From Psychrobacter sp. AH5 (GTDB taxonomy: Bacteria > Pseudomonadota > Gammaproteobacteria > Pseudomonadales > Moraxellaceae), in NCBI RefSeq assembly GCF_040371085.1, contig NZ_JAMBMT010000001.1, positions 310,001 through 374,000 of the forward strand: a stretch of 64,000 bases of DNA. The letters are read 5' to 3'. The notes under the pieces were generated by a model, which did no database searches, was not told the DNA's origin, and worked only from the letters and a program-made list of their open reading frames with translations. Shown piece by piece: positions 18,926 through 29,313 of this stretch (position 1 is its first letter; the number at the start of each line of letters is the position of its first letter). Made by a program: the position numbers and the translations under genes.

Positions 18926-19165
18926 ATGTTAATTATTATTATTTGGGCAGCAGGGGCTGCATTATTGCTTATTAATATTATTCTGCGTACTCGCATTTTA
19001 CGTTTGGAAGGGGAGCTCAAAAAGCTACGTGCGCCGCAGGCATATATAAGCTATCTGCGTCAGCAAAACGTCCAAGGTAATAAAGTTGCCGCTATCAAAG
19101 CACTGCGTAAGCAGTATCCTGAAATCTCTATGGTGGAAGCCAACCGTCTGTACCAAAATCTGTAA
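18926..19165 (+). CDS. Small anchored protein with bL12-like C-terminal segment
   Basis: A 79-residue protein with one N-terminal membrane helix (about residues 2-20), a short charged linker and a C-terminal stretch [29 protein letters not shown]. That stretch resembles the helix-helix part of the ribosomal bL12 C-terminal domain (K-x-AAIK-x-L-R), seen in several small uncharacterised proteins. Ribosome site TAGGAGAGAG precedes the ATG. It lies 14 bases before ubiA and is probably in the same transcript. Function unknown. Confidence 0.7.
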   Translation: MLIIIIWAAGAALLLINIILRTRILRLEGELKKLRAPQAYISYLRQQNVQGNKVAAIKALRKQYPEISMVEANRLYQNL

Positions 19166-19179
19166 AGAGCCGTAAACCT

Positions 19180-20118
19180 ATGACTACTACTCGCATGCCT
19201 TTGAGCTTAAAACAAAAATTATACGCTTATATGCAATTAACCCGTTTTGATAAGCCAGTAGGTATTGAGCTATTGCTATGGCCAACTTTGTGGGGAGTGA
19301 TGCTAGCGGCTATGGGGCAAGCGCAGCAGCAAGGGGCAGTAGCTGGCCTGCCAAGTCTAAAGCTATTTATCATCTTTGCGCTTGGAGCAATATTGATGCG
19401 AGCAGCGGGCTGTGCGATTAATGACTTTGCCGATCGTAAAGTCGATGGTCATGTAACACGCACTAAAGGTCGCCCTTTAGCGGATGGTCGCCTCTCTGGG
19501 CGTGAGGCTATCGCTGCATTTTTAGTGTTGGTTATACTTAGTGCTAGCCTGTTACTGTTCTTACCGATACAAGTGTTTTACTGGTCGCTTGCTGCGGTGG
19601 TGCTAGCTTTTATTTATCCGTTTATGAAACGCTTTACCCACTTGCCGCAAGTGTTTTTGGCCGCCGCCTTTGGTTGGGCGATACCGATGGCCTATGTAGC
19701 AGTACAAGGCGCGCCAGATATTTGGTGCTGGCTAGTGTTCATTGCATATATGTGCTGGACGGTCGCCTATGATACCCAATATGCAATGGCAGACCGCGCA
19801 GATGATCTCAAAATTGGCGTCAAGTCCACCGCTATCTTATTTGGGCGTTTTGACATCGTTATTATCTCTATCCTGCAAGTAACTTTTTTATTAATTATGG
19901 GCGTGGTACTGTGGCATTACTTTGCGCTGACTAGCTTGAGCATTATTCCGGTCTTTGGCTTAGCGTTAGTAGCGATGATGTTTACCAAACAAAACAGTGC
20001 TTGCGCTAGTCGTCAGCCTATACCATGCTTTCAAGCTTTTTTAGCTAATATTTGGGTCGGACGCTATCTATTTGCTTTAGTCGCTATATCTTGTATATGG
20101 ACCACCTTTAATGGTTAA
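19180..20118 (+). CDS. ubiA: 4-hydroxybenzoate octaprenyltransferase
   Basis: Membrane prenyltransferase that attaches the polyprenyl chain to 4-hydroxybenzoate, the first membrane-bound step of ubiquinone synthesis. The 312-residue protein shows the start [19 protein letters not shown], the first Asp-rich motif [20 protein letters not shown] (about residues 87-106) and the second motif [17 protein letters not shown] (about residues 196-212), with about eight to nine membrane helices. Its end overlaps the next gene by 8 bases. The usual partner ubiC is not in this window. Confidence 0.96.
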   Translation: MTTTRMPLSLKQKLYAYMQLTRFDKPVGIELLLWPTLWGVMLAAMGQAQQQGAVAGLPSLKLFIIFALGAILMRAAGCAINDFADRKVDGHVTRTKGRPLADGRLSGREAIAAFLVLVILSASLLLFLPIQVFYWSLAAVVLAFIYPFMKRFTHLPQVFLAAAFGWAIPMAYVAVQGAPDIWCWLVFIAYMCWTVAYDTQYAMADRADDLKIGVKSTAILFGRFDIVIISILQVTFLLIMGVVLWHYFALTSLSIIPVFGLALVAMMFTKQNSACASRQPIPCFQAFLANIWVGRYLFALVAISCIWTTFNG

Positions 20119-20758
20119 ACTATCCGATTCATTCAAACGTTACTCAAAGAAACCAGTCGCTAATGAGATACAAACGGCTTATGAGATCAATCTTGCCGAA
20201 CATGGCTTGACACGCGAGCAGGTAATTGCCACTGAGCGTAAGCTTGCCAAGTTTGCTAATACTATGGATTCGGTAGTCCGCATTCCTTTTACTCAGCAAG
20301 GTTTGGGCGCGGATGCGGCGCTGTCAACCATTCCGTTAGCAGGTGATATAGCCGGTCTGATATTGACCAGTTACGCCTTTATATTAGGCCGTCAATTAGG
20401 CGTACCGGCTAGTAAAATGACCCCAGCGGTGCAGCTGGCACTGGTTGATACCGTAGTAGGAATAGTGCCCGGCATTGGCACTTTACTTGATATCTTTATT
20501 CGTCCTAGCCGCAAAACCTTAACCATTGTCCATCAGCACTTACAAGACGAGTACGGCATCACTGAGACGACGCATTTAGATAGGCCATTTTTGCATCAAA
20601 GCTTGGAAGATAAGCAGCGTCAAAGCGCTATTTGGCGCAATCCTATCGTCGCTTGGATTTATTTGCACATTCCTGATATTTTAGGGCTAATTATCATCCT
20701 CTTGGTGGTTTTAGGACTTTGGACAATGATTAAATGGCTGATTGGCCTATTTTCTTAA
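20111..20758 (+). CDS. DUF4112 family membrane protein
   Basis: A 215-residue protein with the DUF4112 core: [17 protein letters not shown], then [20 protein letters not shown] and a second Pro-Gly-rich hydrophobic repeat [18 protein letters not shown]. It has two hairpin-like hydrophobic segments and a C-terminal membrane helix. Function unknown in this family. It overlaps the ubiA 3' end by 8 bases, so translation is likely coupled. The final helix ([17 protein letters not shown]) is near the C-terminus. Confidence 0.85.
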   Translation: MVKLSDSFKRYSKKPVANEIQTAYEINLAEHGLTREQVIATERKLAKFANTMDSVVRIPFTQQGLGADAALSTIPLAGDIAGLILTSYAFILGRQLGVPASKMTPAVQLALVDTVVGIVPGIGTLLDIFIRPSRKTLTIVHQHLQDEYGITETTHLDRPFLHQSLEDKQRQSAIWRNPIVAWIYLHIPDILGLIIILLVVLGLWTMIKWLIGLFS

Positions 20759-20803
20759 GGCTTTTTTATTAGCCACCATTAGACCCAAAATTAAGGCTGA
20801 GTA

Positions 20804-21406
20804 CTAAGGCTGAGTGACGACTTCAGCCTCAGCGCTAGTGGCTTCGTAACTGGTCACTTTGCCGTTTTGTAGCAAATCTATACTACTACCGCCGCCATGA
20901 CTGACGAGCTCTATATTGCCGTCTTTTGAGCGATAAGTTGGATTATTACCTTGGCCTTCAGGCGCGCTTAAAGTCATCTTTGGCTTATTGGGCAAAGTGA
21001 CAATAGCGTTTAACACGCCAGTCGCTGATGTCTCAAAAACTACCGATAAAGTCTCACCACTAGCGCTACGATAAGTCACATCAGTGATCTGTGTGCCTTT
21101 GATATCTTGCTCTGGACTAGGGGTAGTGGTCTGGGCATTTGGCGTCACGCCTGCCGCGCCGATATTATTCTCAAGCGATTCTAGCTTAACATCATGCTTG
21201 TCAGTTAATGCAGTGTCTGGCTCGACTGCCGCATCTTGGGCGATAGCCTCGTCAGCGCTAGTAGTGATAGGCGCTGCTTGCTCTTCTACTATTACGGTTT
21301 CGGTTTCGGGCTCTTTTTGGCAAGCGGTTATTACCAAGCTAGATAAGCTTAAAATGATAATAGGCCGCAAAAAGGCTTTAGCTTGAGTCATCAATACATT
21401 TTTCAT
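20804..21406 (-). CDS. Lipoprotein with degenerate MliC-like domain
   Basis: A 200-residue predicted lipoprotein (lipobox VITAC after a hydrophobic segment), then an acidic Thr/Ala/Glu-rich linker and a C-terminal domain of about 90 residues. That domain (VTYRSASGETLSVVFETSA, then LSAPEGQGNNPTYRSKDGN and a terminal strand) resembles the MliC/C-type lysozyme inhibitor fold but lacks the usual cysteine pair. I start at the ATG of MKNVLMTQ; a TTG at 21433 would add nine residues. Whether it inhibits lysozyme is doubtful because key residues cannot be confirmed. Confidence 0.7.
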   Translation of the reverse strand: MKNVLMTQAKAFLRPIIILSLSSLVITACQKEPETETVIVEEQAAPITTSADEAIAQDAAVEPDTALTDKHDVKLESLENNIGAAGVTPNAQTTTPSPEQDIKGTQITDVTYRSASGETLSVVFETSATGVLNAIVTLPNKPKMTLSAPEGQGNNPTYRSKDGNIELVSHGGGSSIDLLQNGKVTSYEATSAEAEVVTQP

Positions 21407-21479
21407 AGTGAATATCTTATTATTTGTAGTCAAAGCGCTGTAGGTAGTAAAAATAAACGAGAGGCATAAAAGTATCTTG

Positions 21480-23534
21480 CTACGATTTTAAAGACGTTTT
21501 TAATCTCTCGCGACTTGGCGATAATTTATCAAGCATCTCACTAGATAAAGGGCCAAATTCTCCTAGCATCATAGCGGTTAGAGCCTCAGCGCATATCGGC
21601 GCATAAGCATAACCTTTAGCACCCATCGCACTCATCACCCATAAACGCTGGCTATTGGCCAATTGTCCGGCAATAGGATGATAGTCAGGGGTTTGGGTGC
21701 GAATACCAGCGCGCGCTTGCCAATGACTAGTATCCGCTGGAATCACAGCTTCAAGCTCAGGAATGGCTTTGATTAACTTGTTACGGCTAAGCTCATGCTC
21801 ATCTGTACGAATAGCGGTATCGATATCATTACGCACAAAGCTTGCCCCCAGTAAAAACTGCGGCTCATTTTCGATTACTGGATTTAAATGATTATCGCCC
21901 CTTTTTGGGGTAAATAACGCACAGTAGCCGCCATATTTCAGCGGTAATTTTGGCAAGTTTGCTAGCTGCTCAGTAGTAGGGATAAACCAAGACAGCTGCC
22001 CACGAATTTTGCGACAATCAAAGATACGCTGATCTAACCTGTGACTCTCAAACGCGGCGCAAATCACCACATTATCGGCGGTTAAGGTAAGCTGTTTGGG
22101 AGCGGTTTTCTCAGAATTTTGATATCCGCTAACGCTTACATGCTCTTTTTTCTCATCTATTTGAGTAACTTCTAACGGTACAAAACGAATCAGCGGATGA
22201 CTAAGGATGATGTCCTTTAAAGCTTGCGGATTAACTAAGCCTGACTGCGGTAGATAGAGGTTTTCGGTCAAATCCTGCTGCCGCAAACCTGTAAGCACTT
22301 TTGCTTCATCAATAGATAAAGTGGTGGCTATATCGTCAGGATAATCAGCAACTTGACGACTATCGATGTTGGCTTTGAGTAGTAAATCAAGCGCGCCGGT
22401 CATCTCGATAATAGGAGACATATCGTGCTCTGTTGCTTGCTCATTAAACTGACGATAGCGGCGGCTGCTATAAAGATAGCCAATAGTATGCAAGTGCTCA
22501 TCAACATGATGAATAGGCGTCATCTTCGGCGCAAGTAGGCCACGTGGATTACCTGAAGCGCCCGCCAAGGGAGCTATTTTATCGACTAAGGTGATTTTGA
22601 TACCGCGATTGGCTAATGACCAAGCTATCATTAATCCAGCAACTCCTGCGCCGATAACGATATGGTGGGTGCTGTGGTCATTGCTATGCTGGCTATTAGG
22701 GTTATTTAGCGCTGATCTCTCTTCCATAATAGCCGTGAGCATCTCACGCTTACGCCCAAAACCTTTGACTTTTTTGATGCTAAAGCCGTTGTTCTGTAGC
22801 GCGCGTTTTACCACTCCTGCACAGCTATAAGTGGCAGCGGTAGTACCAGTCGTAGATAAGCGCTGTATTTGCTCAAATACTGCCTCTGCCCATAAAGACT
22901 CATTACACGAAGGCGCAAAACCATCTAGCAGCCAAGCATCGACATGCGGTTTTTTGTCTAAGCTATCGGTTACTAAAGTATCCGTCGCTAACTTGGTCAA
23001 ACTTAGCGCTGCATCGCCAAGCCAGATATCAACGGTTAGATTATCTTTAGCGAAATGCAGACGATGACAGCCTGCGATAAGCGTAGGATAAACCGCTAAT
23101 AGCTGGTTAATAGTATCTGTCAGCTCAGGAGCACGCTGCGCCCATATAGCCAGTATTTTTGTCAGATCATCTAGCGGTATAGGATGCTTTTCGGTAGTGA
23201 TAAAATGCAAGCGCGCTGTGGCTAGATGATTGTTTTTGCGGCGTAACTGCTGCCACAACTGCCAGATGGCTAATAAATTTAGACCCGTACCAAAACCTAA
23301 CTCGGCGATAGTAAAGCATTGATCAAAGGCAAGTGCCGCTAACCGCTCAGGGAGCTGATTACCAGCAATAAAAACGTGGCGCGACTCTGCCAAACCATCA
23401 GCATGAGAGAAGTAAACATCACCAAACTCACCAGATACCGGCACTTTATTACCGGTATCATCACTCTCCCACTTGATATTGGCAGGGCGAATAATGTTTG
23501 AATAGTCTGTAGAGCTTAGAGAAGGAGTAGACAT
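21480..23534 (-). CDS. mnmC: Bifunctional tRNA mnm5s2U biosynthesis protein MnmC
   Basis: Completes 5-methylaminomethyl-2-thiouridine at the wobble position of tRNAs. The N-terminal half is a SAM methyltransferase ([19 protein letters not shown] near residue 75, [15 protein letters not shown] near residue 200); the C-terminal half is an FAD-dependent oxidase ([19 protein letters not shown] near residue 290, and a final domain with [16 protein letters not shown]). At 684 residues it has the length of the fused enzyme, and both halves look intact. It stands 47 bases downstream of the preceding small gene on the minus strand. Confidence 0.95.
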   Translation of the reverse strand: MSTPSLSSTDYSNIIRPANIKWESDDTGNKVPVSGEFGDVYFSHADGLAESRHVFIAGNQLPERLAALAFDQCFTIAELGFGTGLNLLAIWQLWQQLRRKNNHLATARLHFITTEKHPIPLDDLTKILAIWAQRAPELTDTINQLLAVYPTLIAGCHRLHFAKDNLTVDIWLGDAALSLTKLATDTLVTDSLDKKPHVDAWLLDGFAPSCNESLWAEAVFEQIQRLSTTGTTAATYSCAGVVKRALQNNGFSIKKVKGFGRKREMLTAIMEERSALNNPNSQHSNDHSTHHIVIGAGVAGLMIAWSLANRGIKITLVDKIAPLAGASGNPRGLLAPKMTPIHHVDEHLHTIGYLYSSRRYRQFNEQATEHDMSPIIEMTGALDLLLKANIDSRQVADYPDDIATTLSIDEAKVLTGLRQQDLTENLYLPQSGLVNPQALKDIILSHPLIRFVPLEVTQIDEKKEHVSVSGYQNSEKTAPKQLTLTADNVVICAAFESHRLDQRIFDCRKIRGQLSWFIPTTEQLANLPKLPLKYGGYCALFTPKRGDNHLNPVIENEPQFLLGASFVRNDIDTAIRTDEHELSRNKLIKAIPELEAVIPADTSHWQARAGIRTQTPDYHPIAGQLANSQRLWVMSAMGAKGYAYAPICAEALTAMMLGEFGPLSSEMLDKLSPSRERLKTSLKS

Positions 23535-23581
23535 AACAGGCTCAATAACAAAACTTATGAACTAAAATCACTAACTAACCG

Positions 23582-24046
23582 CTACCAGCGCTCACGGCGG
23601 ACAAAGACTAGCCAAGAGATAAAAATACCTACTAATAAGCTTATCAATACCGTAAAAGCGCCGTATAAAAACAGCTGACCTTGGCTCTCATAAACTAAGA
23701 CGTTGACCTGAGTTTGTAAGTCGTTGACCTGTCTTTGTAATTGCGCATTGCGACTAAGGAGCTGTTGATTGGCGGCAGATAGCGCTTTATCGGTCGGTTG
23801 TAGCTCTGCTGCTAGAGTAGGTTTGCCATCAGCATCTGTAGTCGCCGCTGGTTTTACCTTGTTCTTCGGCGTTGACGTGGCTGGTGTCGTTGCTATCTCT
23901 TCAGCCTCTGCTACATTAGGCTCAGAGGCAGGTATCGCTGAGGCGGCGTGGGCGCCAAAAGAGCCGATAATTAGACTTATAGACAATAGGCTAGCTAAAG
24001 CGTATCTAAGCGCTGGCAAAACGAGAGAGGAATAACTTTGACTCAC
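23582..24046 (-). CDS. Envelope protein with coiled coil and C-terminal anchor
   Basis: A 154-residue protein. It begins with a signal-like hydrophobic segment ending in Ala-x-Ala (SFGAHAASA), then a Pro/Ala/Glu-rich stretch, a short coiled coil (LSAANQQLLSRNAQLQRQVNDL) and a C-terminal membrane helix followed by RRERW. This is a periplasmic-facing layout seen in several Moraxellaceae hypothetical proteins. It starts with GTG, overlapping the YciI stop codon by one base, so it is probably coupled to it. Family not recognised. Confidence 0.7.
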   Translation of the reverse strand: MSQSYSSLVLPALRYALASLLSISLIIGSFGAHAASAIPASEPNVAEAEEIATTPATSTPKNKVKPAATTDADGKPTLAAELQPTDKALSAANQQLLSRNAQLQRQVNDLQTQVNVLVYESQGQLFLYGAFTVLISLLVGIFISWLVFVRRERW

Positions 24047-24354
24047 TATGAGATAACCTTATCGCTAGGTAGTGTATGAATAAAAGCTCTGATATCTACA
24101 TGGCTATACACGCCATCACGCAGATAAGGCTCAGCGTTTACCCAATTTTGCGCCGCCTCTAAAGAGTCAAAATCAGCGATAATCACGCTACCTGACATAG
24201 CTTCAAGACCGTGTTCGATAGGAGTGGGGCCAGCGACAACAAGACGATTTTCGCGCTCTAGTGCTTGCAAACGCTCAACATGCTCAGCGCGAGTTTGTTG
24301 CCGCTTAGCGCTACTATTAGCCACATCATGACCAATAATGACAAATAAGGACAT
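24046..24354 (-). CDS. yciI: YciI family protein
   Basis: A 102-residue protein of the YCII domain family, a dimeric ferredoxin-like fold with a conserved His-Asp dyad. Here the region MSLFVIIGHDVANSSAKRQQ and the RAEHVERLQALERENRLVVAGP stretch match it, as does the Gly-Ser-rich SGSVIIADFDSLEAAQNWV. The reaction is unknown for most members. A strong GAGGAGA site precedes the ATG. It sits with yciB and a small envelope gene, as in many gammaproteobacteria. Confidence 0.9.
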   Translation of the reverse strand: MSLFVIIGHDVANSSAKRQQTRAEHVERLQALERENRLVVAGPTPIEHGLEAMSGSVIIADFDSLEAAQNWVNAEPYLRDGVYSHVDIRAFIHTLPSDKVIS

Positions 24355-24437
24355 TAGTTCTCCTCAAAAATAATAGTAATAACGGTTAATGAATATTAAC
24401 ATTAGCAGTTAAATAGCGTGTTTTTATACGAGTTAAG

Positions 24438-24989
24438 CTATTTGCTGGTTTTATCGGTGAGAGCAGGGTTGATATGGTTCTTTAATACCGCAAACTGCGC
24501 GATCACAAAGACTATCATAATAGGTACCCAGCCATAAGTTTTGAAATTAATCCAAGCTTCATCAGACATAGTAAAGGCCGTGATATAATGAAGAGTTCCC
24601 ATTAATACAAAAAATAAAGCCCAAGCGATCGTCAGCTTTTTCCAACCCGCCATAGTTAGGGTAAAGACCTCTTTCATAGCCAGCTGCATCAACGGCTTAT
24701 TAATAGCGGCGCTAACAAATAACGTTAGGGCAAAAATGCCATTGATAATAGGTGATTTCCAACGCAAATAAACGTCATCACGCAGCAATAAAGTGCCGCC
24801 GCAAAAGACGATCGTGAGTAATAAAACTACCCATTGCTGCTTGTCAAACTTACCTTTTTGGCGAATAAAATGAATAGCATAAACAAGCACAGTAGCAATA
24901 AGCAGAGCACCTGCCGCTGCCAAAATACCATTTTGTCTGGCTACTATAAAAAAAGCAATTAAGGGGATAAAGTCTAGTAAGGCTTTCAT
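24438..24989 (-). CDS. yciB: Septation protein A family (YciB) membrane protein
   Basis: A 183-residue integral membrane protein with five to six helices, of the IspZ/YciB family, which affects cell-envelope synthesis and septation. Starting at the ATG at 24989 gives the usual N-terminus MKALLDFIPLIAFFIV; a TTG at 25010 would add seven residues. Family landmarks are KPLMQLAMKEVFTLTMAGWKKLTIAWALFF and the C-terminal WINFKTYG. It lies 83 bases upstream of yciI on the same strand. Confidence 0.92.
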   Translation of the reverse strand: MKALLDFIPLIAFFIVARQNGILAAAGALLIATVLVYAIHFIRQKGKFDKQQWVVLLLTIVFCGGTLLLRDDVYLRWKSPIINGIFALTLFVSAAINKPLMQLAMKEVFTLTMAGWKKLTIAWALFFVLMGTLHYITAFTMSDEAWINFKTYGWVPIMIVFVIAQFAVLKNHINPALTDKTSK

Positions 24990-25237
24990 AACGAATGGGG
25001 TGTCCAACAAAAACGTAGAGCCTAGTTTACACCTCTACTGAGCTAAAAAAAAGCAATCAACGCTGTGATAGTCATATATAACAATGCTCTATGTCAATGA
25101 GCGCTCAAAACACGATAAAATGACTATCAGCTGTCATAAAGATTAAAAAAACTACCGAAACACGAGCTATCTATTGTTTTTTATTCACACTCAATTCTCA
25201 TTTGCTAATACTGCTAAACCAACCTAAGGCCAATTTC

Positions 25238-26119
25238 ATGAAAATAGATTTACACTGTCATAGCACTTGTTCTGACGGTACTTATGCTCCTACTGAGGTA
25301 GTGCAACGCGCTCATGCTGCAGGAATTGAGGTATTGGCACTGACCGATCATGATACTTTATTAGGCATTGATGAAGCTAGCATTGCCGCTAATGCTTGCG
25401 GTATGCAGCTCATTAACGGTGTTGAGATAAGCTGTGAGCATACCCTAAGTGGCGGTTATGGCAAGAATAAATCAACTAATAAAATCATCCATGTGTTGGG
25501 TTTAGACTTTAGCGATCGTCAGCAGATGCATGAGACCTTACAGCAATTGCAAGACAGCCGCGCCAGTCGTGGTCAGCGTATTACCGAAAAGCTTAGCGAG
25601 CTACTCGCTATTGATTACGATGAGCTATGGCAGCAAGTCTGCGTCAAAGCAGGTAACAATCCGCAAGCGGTAGGACGAGCGCACATCGGTCAAGTACTCT
25701 ACGAGCGCGGAGAGGTCAAAACGGTGCAAAAAGCCTTTGATAAATATCTTGCAGATAACAAGCCAGCTTATGTCCCCATTGAAGCCTTGAGTATGGAGCG
25801 TGGTATTGAGCTTATTCAAGCTTGCGGCGGTAAAGCAGTGCTAGCTCATCCCACCCGTTATCATCTCTCAGCGACACGAGTTCGTAAATTGATCAGCGAA
25901 TTTGCAGCGCTCGGCGGTGAGGCTTGTGAGCTGCCCGCTAATAGTGAGCCGCTAAGCACACGGCGTATGGTTGATCGTAGTATCGAAGAGCATCAGCTGG
26001 CCGCTTCTATTGGTAGCGACTTTCATGGTAGTAATATGCCTTGGCGTCGTTTGGGCGATGTACCCAAACTGGAGGCAAACCAGCGAGGTATTTGGCAGTC
26101 TTTTAAGCATACCTTATAA
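25238..26119 (+). CDS. PHP-domain phosphoesterase (RNase AM / YciV type)
   Basis: Metal-dependent PHP hydrolase. E. coli YciV is a 5'-exonuclease that matures 5S, 16S and 23S rRNA, and relatives hydrolyse 3',5'-bisphosphate nucleosides. The 293-residue protein shows metal motifs DLHCHSTCSDGTY (His7/9), LALTDHDTL and, near the C-terminus, GSDFHG. The insertion domain that lies after the first third (SRGQRITEKL to AYVPIEALS) is typical. I chose the ATG with AAGG 9 bases upstream over the TTG at 25202. It is divergent from yciB. Confidence 0.9.
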   Translation: MKIDLHCHSTCSDGTYAPTEVVQRAHAAGIEVLALTDHDTLLGIDEASIAANACGMQLINGVEISCEHTLSGGYGKNKSTNKIIHVLGLDFSDRQQMHETLQQLQDSRASRGQRITEKLSELLAIDYDELWQQVCVKAGNNPQAVGRAHIGQVLYERGEVKTVQKAFDKYLADNKPAYVPIEALSMERGIELIQACGGKAVLAHPTRYHLSATRVRKLISEFAALGGEACELPANSEPLSTRRMVDRSIEEHQLAASIGSDFHGSNMPWRRLGDVPKLEANQRGIWQSFKHTL

Positions 26120-26271
26120 ATAGCATCCAAAAGCCTAAGATAACAAATTAAGTTTTTAATGTACTTTTGTTTACTTCTAATTAGTCCATTGGTCGCAATG
26201 TTATTGTTAATACCAAGAATATTCTATAATATTAACTTAATATACATCACTCCATATGCGGCTGCGTATTA

Positions 26272-27750
26272 ATGGCTATCTCGATACACCAATTAGGTTA
26301 TAAGAAACTCTCTCAGGTTATATTTGAATGGCAGCTAGCAGATCGTACCTCCCTGCTAGCTTTATTTATCGTGATAGAAGTGGTTTCGCATTGGCTGTGG
26401 TTTTTATCTGTTTGGTGCTATCGGGGGGCGGCAGATAACTACGTCAATATGGCCTTGCTATATCCCATGTGGTTAGGCGTCACTGTTGCTGCATTTATTT
26501 TTTGGTGGATGGTTGGGCATTTAGTAAATATAAAAAATGATTATCAGCGACTGCTTCGATGGCAAATCATCTTGGTTATTCTCTATACCATTTATATTAC
26601 TTCTATCATTGTAGTAGTAGGTTATAGTAGCCTAGTTGCAGGAGTGTCTTTAGTTGGCGGCGCTATGCTGGGTATGATGCTGATGAGGCGTCGTTACGTT
26701 TGGAGAGTGTTTTTATTACAAATACTACTCATTCTATTAGCTATCACTTCTCCTTATTTCGGTATTGATTTGCCTAATTTGCGCCAAATACCGGTTATCT
26801 CTCCTTTAGTTGATGTTTACGATGGTCTTACCTATAACGAGATTATGGTTATAGAAAACGCTATTGCCAGCTCGAGCTTTAGTAAAGAGAGCTTAGGCTG
26901 GAAGCATATTAGTGAGCTACAGCGCTCATCGACTTTTTTTTGGCGCTCAACTCATGTCTACTTAGCGATACCCAAAGCTATTTTTATGGTTTATACCTTT
27001 CAGCAACTGCTACTGATCTTAGATGACAGTAGAAAAGAGATATTACAGCATGCCAATCAAGACGAGCTCACCACTTTAGATAATCGCCGCTACGGACTAA
27101 CTAAAATGCAGCAGACCTTGGCTGAAATCAAAGATACTGAAGATTATAGTGTGATGTTATTGGATTTAGATTCATTCAAACAAGTCAATGATAATTATGG
27201 TCATAAAGCGGGCGATCAGGTGTTACGAGAAGTCGCTCAAATTCTAATCGACTCATTATCGACTACGCAGGCCATTATTAGTCGCTATGGTGGTGAGGAG
27301 TTTTTGATTGTATTACCTAATAGCGCACATGATGAGGCCATGAAAATCGCAGAACACCTAAGACAAAGCGTTGGACAGTACCTTATTGAAACAGATGAAG
27401 GGGATCGTTTCAAAGTTACTACTAGTTTAGGCCTTTATACGCTAACCTCAGACGAGCTTATAGTGATTAAACAAAGGCATCATAGTTCAGCTGAAGTTAG
27501 TTCCTTTAGACCTAATAGATTTGGTTTCTTTAAATCGCGACAATTAAATTCAAATCATCCCAAAATAGTTTCTTCATCGCACTCACAGCAACAATTGCCC
27601 AAAGATATTTGCCAATATTTAATCAGTATCGCTGATAAAGCGCTTTATGAGGCGAAAGGTAGAGGCCGCAACCAAGTGATCAGTGCCAATGATTTATTGG
27701 CAGAAGAAAAACAGGATATAGTAAGCGTCAAATCGAGTTATGTGACTTAG
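26272..27750 (+). CDS. Membrane diguanylate cyclase (GGDEF)
   Basis: Makes cyclic di-GMP from two GTP. The 492-residue protein has about six N-terminal hydrophobic segments (about residues 25-215), a short linker (DDSRKEILQHANQDELTTLDNRR), and a GGDEF domain with the active-site signature RYGGEEFLIVLP. No RxxD inhibitory site precedes it in the standard position. The domain is interrupted after TSLGLY by about 50 extra Ser/Arg-rich residues before the final ADKALYEAKGRGRNQ. The signal sensed by the membrane part is unknown. Transcription is monocistronic. Confidence 0.93.
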   Translation: MAISIHQLGYKKLSQVIFEWQLADRTSLLALFIVIEVVSHWLWFLSVWCYRGAADNYVNMALLYPMWLGVTVAAFIFWWMVGHLVNIKNDYQRLLRWQIILVILYTIYITSIIVVVGYSSLVAGVSLVGGAMLGMMLMRRRYVWRVFLLQILLILLAITSPYFGIDLPNLRQIPVISPLVDVYDGLTYNEIMVIENAIASSSFSKESLGWKHISELQRSSTFFWRSTHVYLAIPKAIFMVYTFQQLLLILDDSRKEILQHANQDELTTLDNRRYGLTKMQQTLAEIKDTEDYSVMLLDLDSFKQVNDNYGHKAGDQVLREVAQILIDSLSTTQAIISRYGGEEFLIVLPNSAHDEAMKIAEHLRQSVGQYLIETDEGDRFKVTTSLGLYTLTSDELIVIKQRHHSSAEVSSFRPNRFGFFKSRQLNSNHPKIVSSSHSQQQLPKDICQYLISIADKALYEAKGRGRNQVISANDLLAEEKQDIVSVKSSYVT

Positions 27751-27801
27751 AGCTTTACCTAATTACCTATAGTCAAGGACTCTAATGCTTAAGATTTAAA
27801 G

Positions 27802-29007
27802 TTACTGTAGCTTTAGATGTTTAATTAAACTTGCTAAAACGCTAGTTGCAAAGCTGCCAGTTGTCAGGGTAAAGCTTAATACTAGCGTACGTCCCGCAAG
27901 CCATTGCCAGCTCAAGTCTTCTACAGGCAAACGCAGCGCCCGTCTTTGCGCTTTGATATCCCGCTGCTCTAAGCCGCGCGCTAATTGAGCTAACAAAAAA
28001 TCTTGCTGCACTACGTCATTTTCAAGCTCGGCGGCAGCTGCTGTTACTTTATCATTACTAGTACCCCACATTGCCGCTGTTGGGTGTATATCACCGCTAG
28101 CTAAGCGCTCGCGTAAGGTATCATCTATTTGCTCGCTGGCAAATATTGAGCCTGAGCCGTTTAGATTAAAAACCTCGCCATTTAACCCTGTATCCCAGCT
28201 ACCATTTCGTACTCTTGCTGCCAATATTTTATTAAAGATCAAACTACGCGCTGCTGATAGCTCCATTGAGTTTTGTTCTCGGGGAGCACCTTTACGCTTA
28301 GGTTTCTTTTTAGCTGAGGTTGTATTAGCCATTGTATTAGCCGCGGGGTTTGCCAACCTGTTATCAGACTCTTTAGCAAATAACTTTAGCGCCTCTGTAA
28401 TATTATTACCATTAAAACCAAAGCGCTGCGGACCAAAATAATTAGGTACCCCAGTTTTGCTAATCGTTGCTAGATGCTGCTCAACGAGAGCTTGATTATC
28501 GGCTAGCCCTGAATCATCGGTAAACACTAAATCTCGCAAAGTAATTACAAACTGATTGGCATCGTGAGTAGCGCGATTTAGTTTTTTATTATGCCAGTGC
28601 TGTGCAAGAATTCTGATAGTTTCCTGCTCTTTGATATCAACCGGTGCAAACTCAGTAGCAGGCAGTTGTTTTTTGGGAATACGTAGGCTGAACCACTGGG
28701 TAGTGAGCGCTTGCCTATCTTTTAGACCGGAGTAGCCGACATCACGCAAGGGAATATCTGCCCATTCTGATAGTAGTTTGGCTAAATAAGCGGTATTGAT
28801 GCCTGATTTTTCAATATGCAGCCAAAGATGCTCGCCCTCATTAGTAAAGTCTAGCGGTAATCGCTCATTAACCACAAAGTCGGCTACTTGAGCTTTATAG
28901 GTAGCTTGCTCAATAGGCGGCGTCATAGGCTGCGGGAGAGTGGCAGTATTAGTCGCCGCTGCCAAATCAATAGTAGATTCAAAATTTTGTGGATTTATAA
29001 CAGTCAT
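27802..29007 (-). CDS. truD: tRNA pseudouridine(13) synthase TruD
   Basis: Isomerises U13 of tRNA-Glu to pseudouridine. The 401-residue protein shows VVNERLPLDFTNEGEHLWLHIEK, the catalytic DVGYSGLKDRQALTTQWFS (Asp in GLKD, about residue 98) and the conserved NYFGPQRFG with the RIFN-like ARSLIFNKILAARVRNGSWD. A Lys/Arg-rich insert (KKKPKRKG) sits in the middle. Longer than E. coli TruD (349) owing to that insert and an N-terminal extension. Confidence 0.93.
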   Translation of the reverse strand: MTVINPQNFESTIDLAAATNTATLPQPMTPPIEQATYKAQVADFVVNERLPLDFTNEGEHLWLHIEKSGINTAYLAKLLSEWADIPLRDVGYSGLKDRQALTTQWFSLRIPKKQLPATEFAPVDIKEQETIRILAQHWHNKKLNRATHDANQFVITLRDLVFTDDSGLADNQALVEQHLATISKTGVPNYFGPQRFGFNGNNITEALKLFAKESDNRLANPAANTMANTTSAKKKPKRKGAPREQNSMELSAARSLIFNKILAARVRNGSWDTGLNGEVFNLNGSGSIFASEQIDDTLRERLASGDIHPTAAMWGTSNDKVTAAAAELENDVVQQDFLLAQLARGLEQRDIKAQRRALRLPVEDLSWQWLAGRTLVLSFTLTTGSFATSVLASLIKHLKLQ

Positions 29008-29313
29008 AAAATAGTCATTAACTCGTTAAAAAAAGGTTGGGTAAATAGTCTAAGAGGTGAATAGCATTAGGTTTGAGTCAGTTTTTATAAATTGAATTTA
29101 AAAGACTTGAGATTAAGTATAAAAGTTACGTTTTGCAACGCGCTAGATATACAAAAAAACATCGTAGGCTTTGTAGGATTGTTACTATTGATTAGGCCTA
29201 TTACTGCTACTTATTTATCAATATAGTAATAAAAGCTTAGCTTAATAATTATTAAACCTCAATAACAGGCCGTTCATTTATTCGGCAGCAATCGCCACCG
29301 TTAAGGATAACTT
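29008..29313. other. Intergenic spacer between truD and the Rieske-FAD gene
   Basis: A 306-base divergent spacer, AT-rich throughout (A-runs near 29060 and 29155). It should hold both promoters, but I cannot assign -35/-10 pairs with confidence. The last bases contain TTAAGGATAACTT, the ribosome site of the gene at 29314. No RNA gene or repeat seen. Confidence 0.6.
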
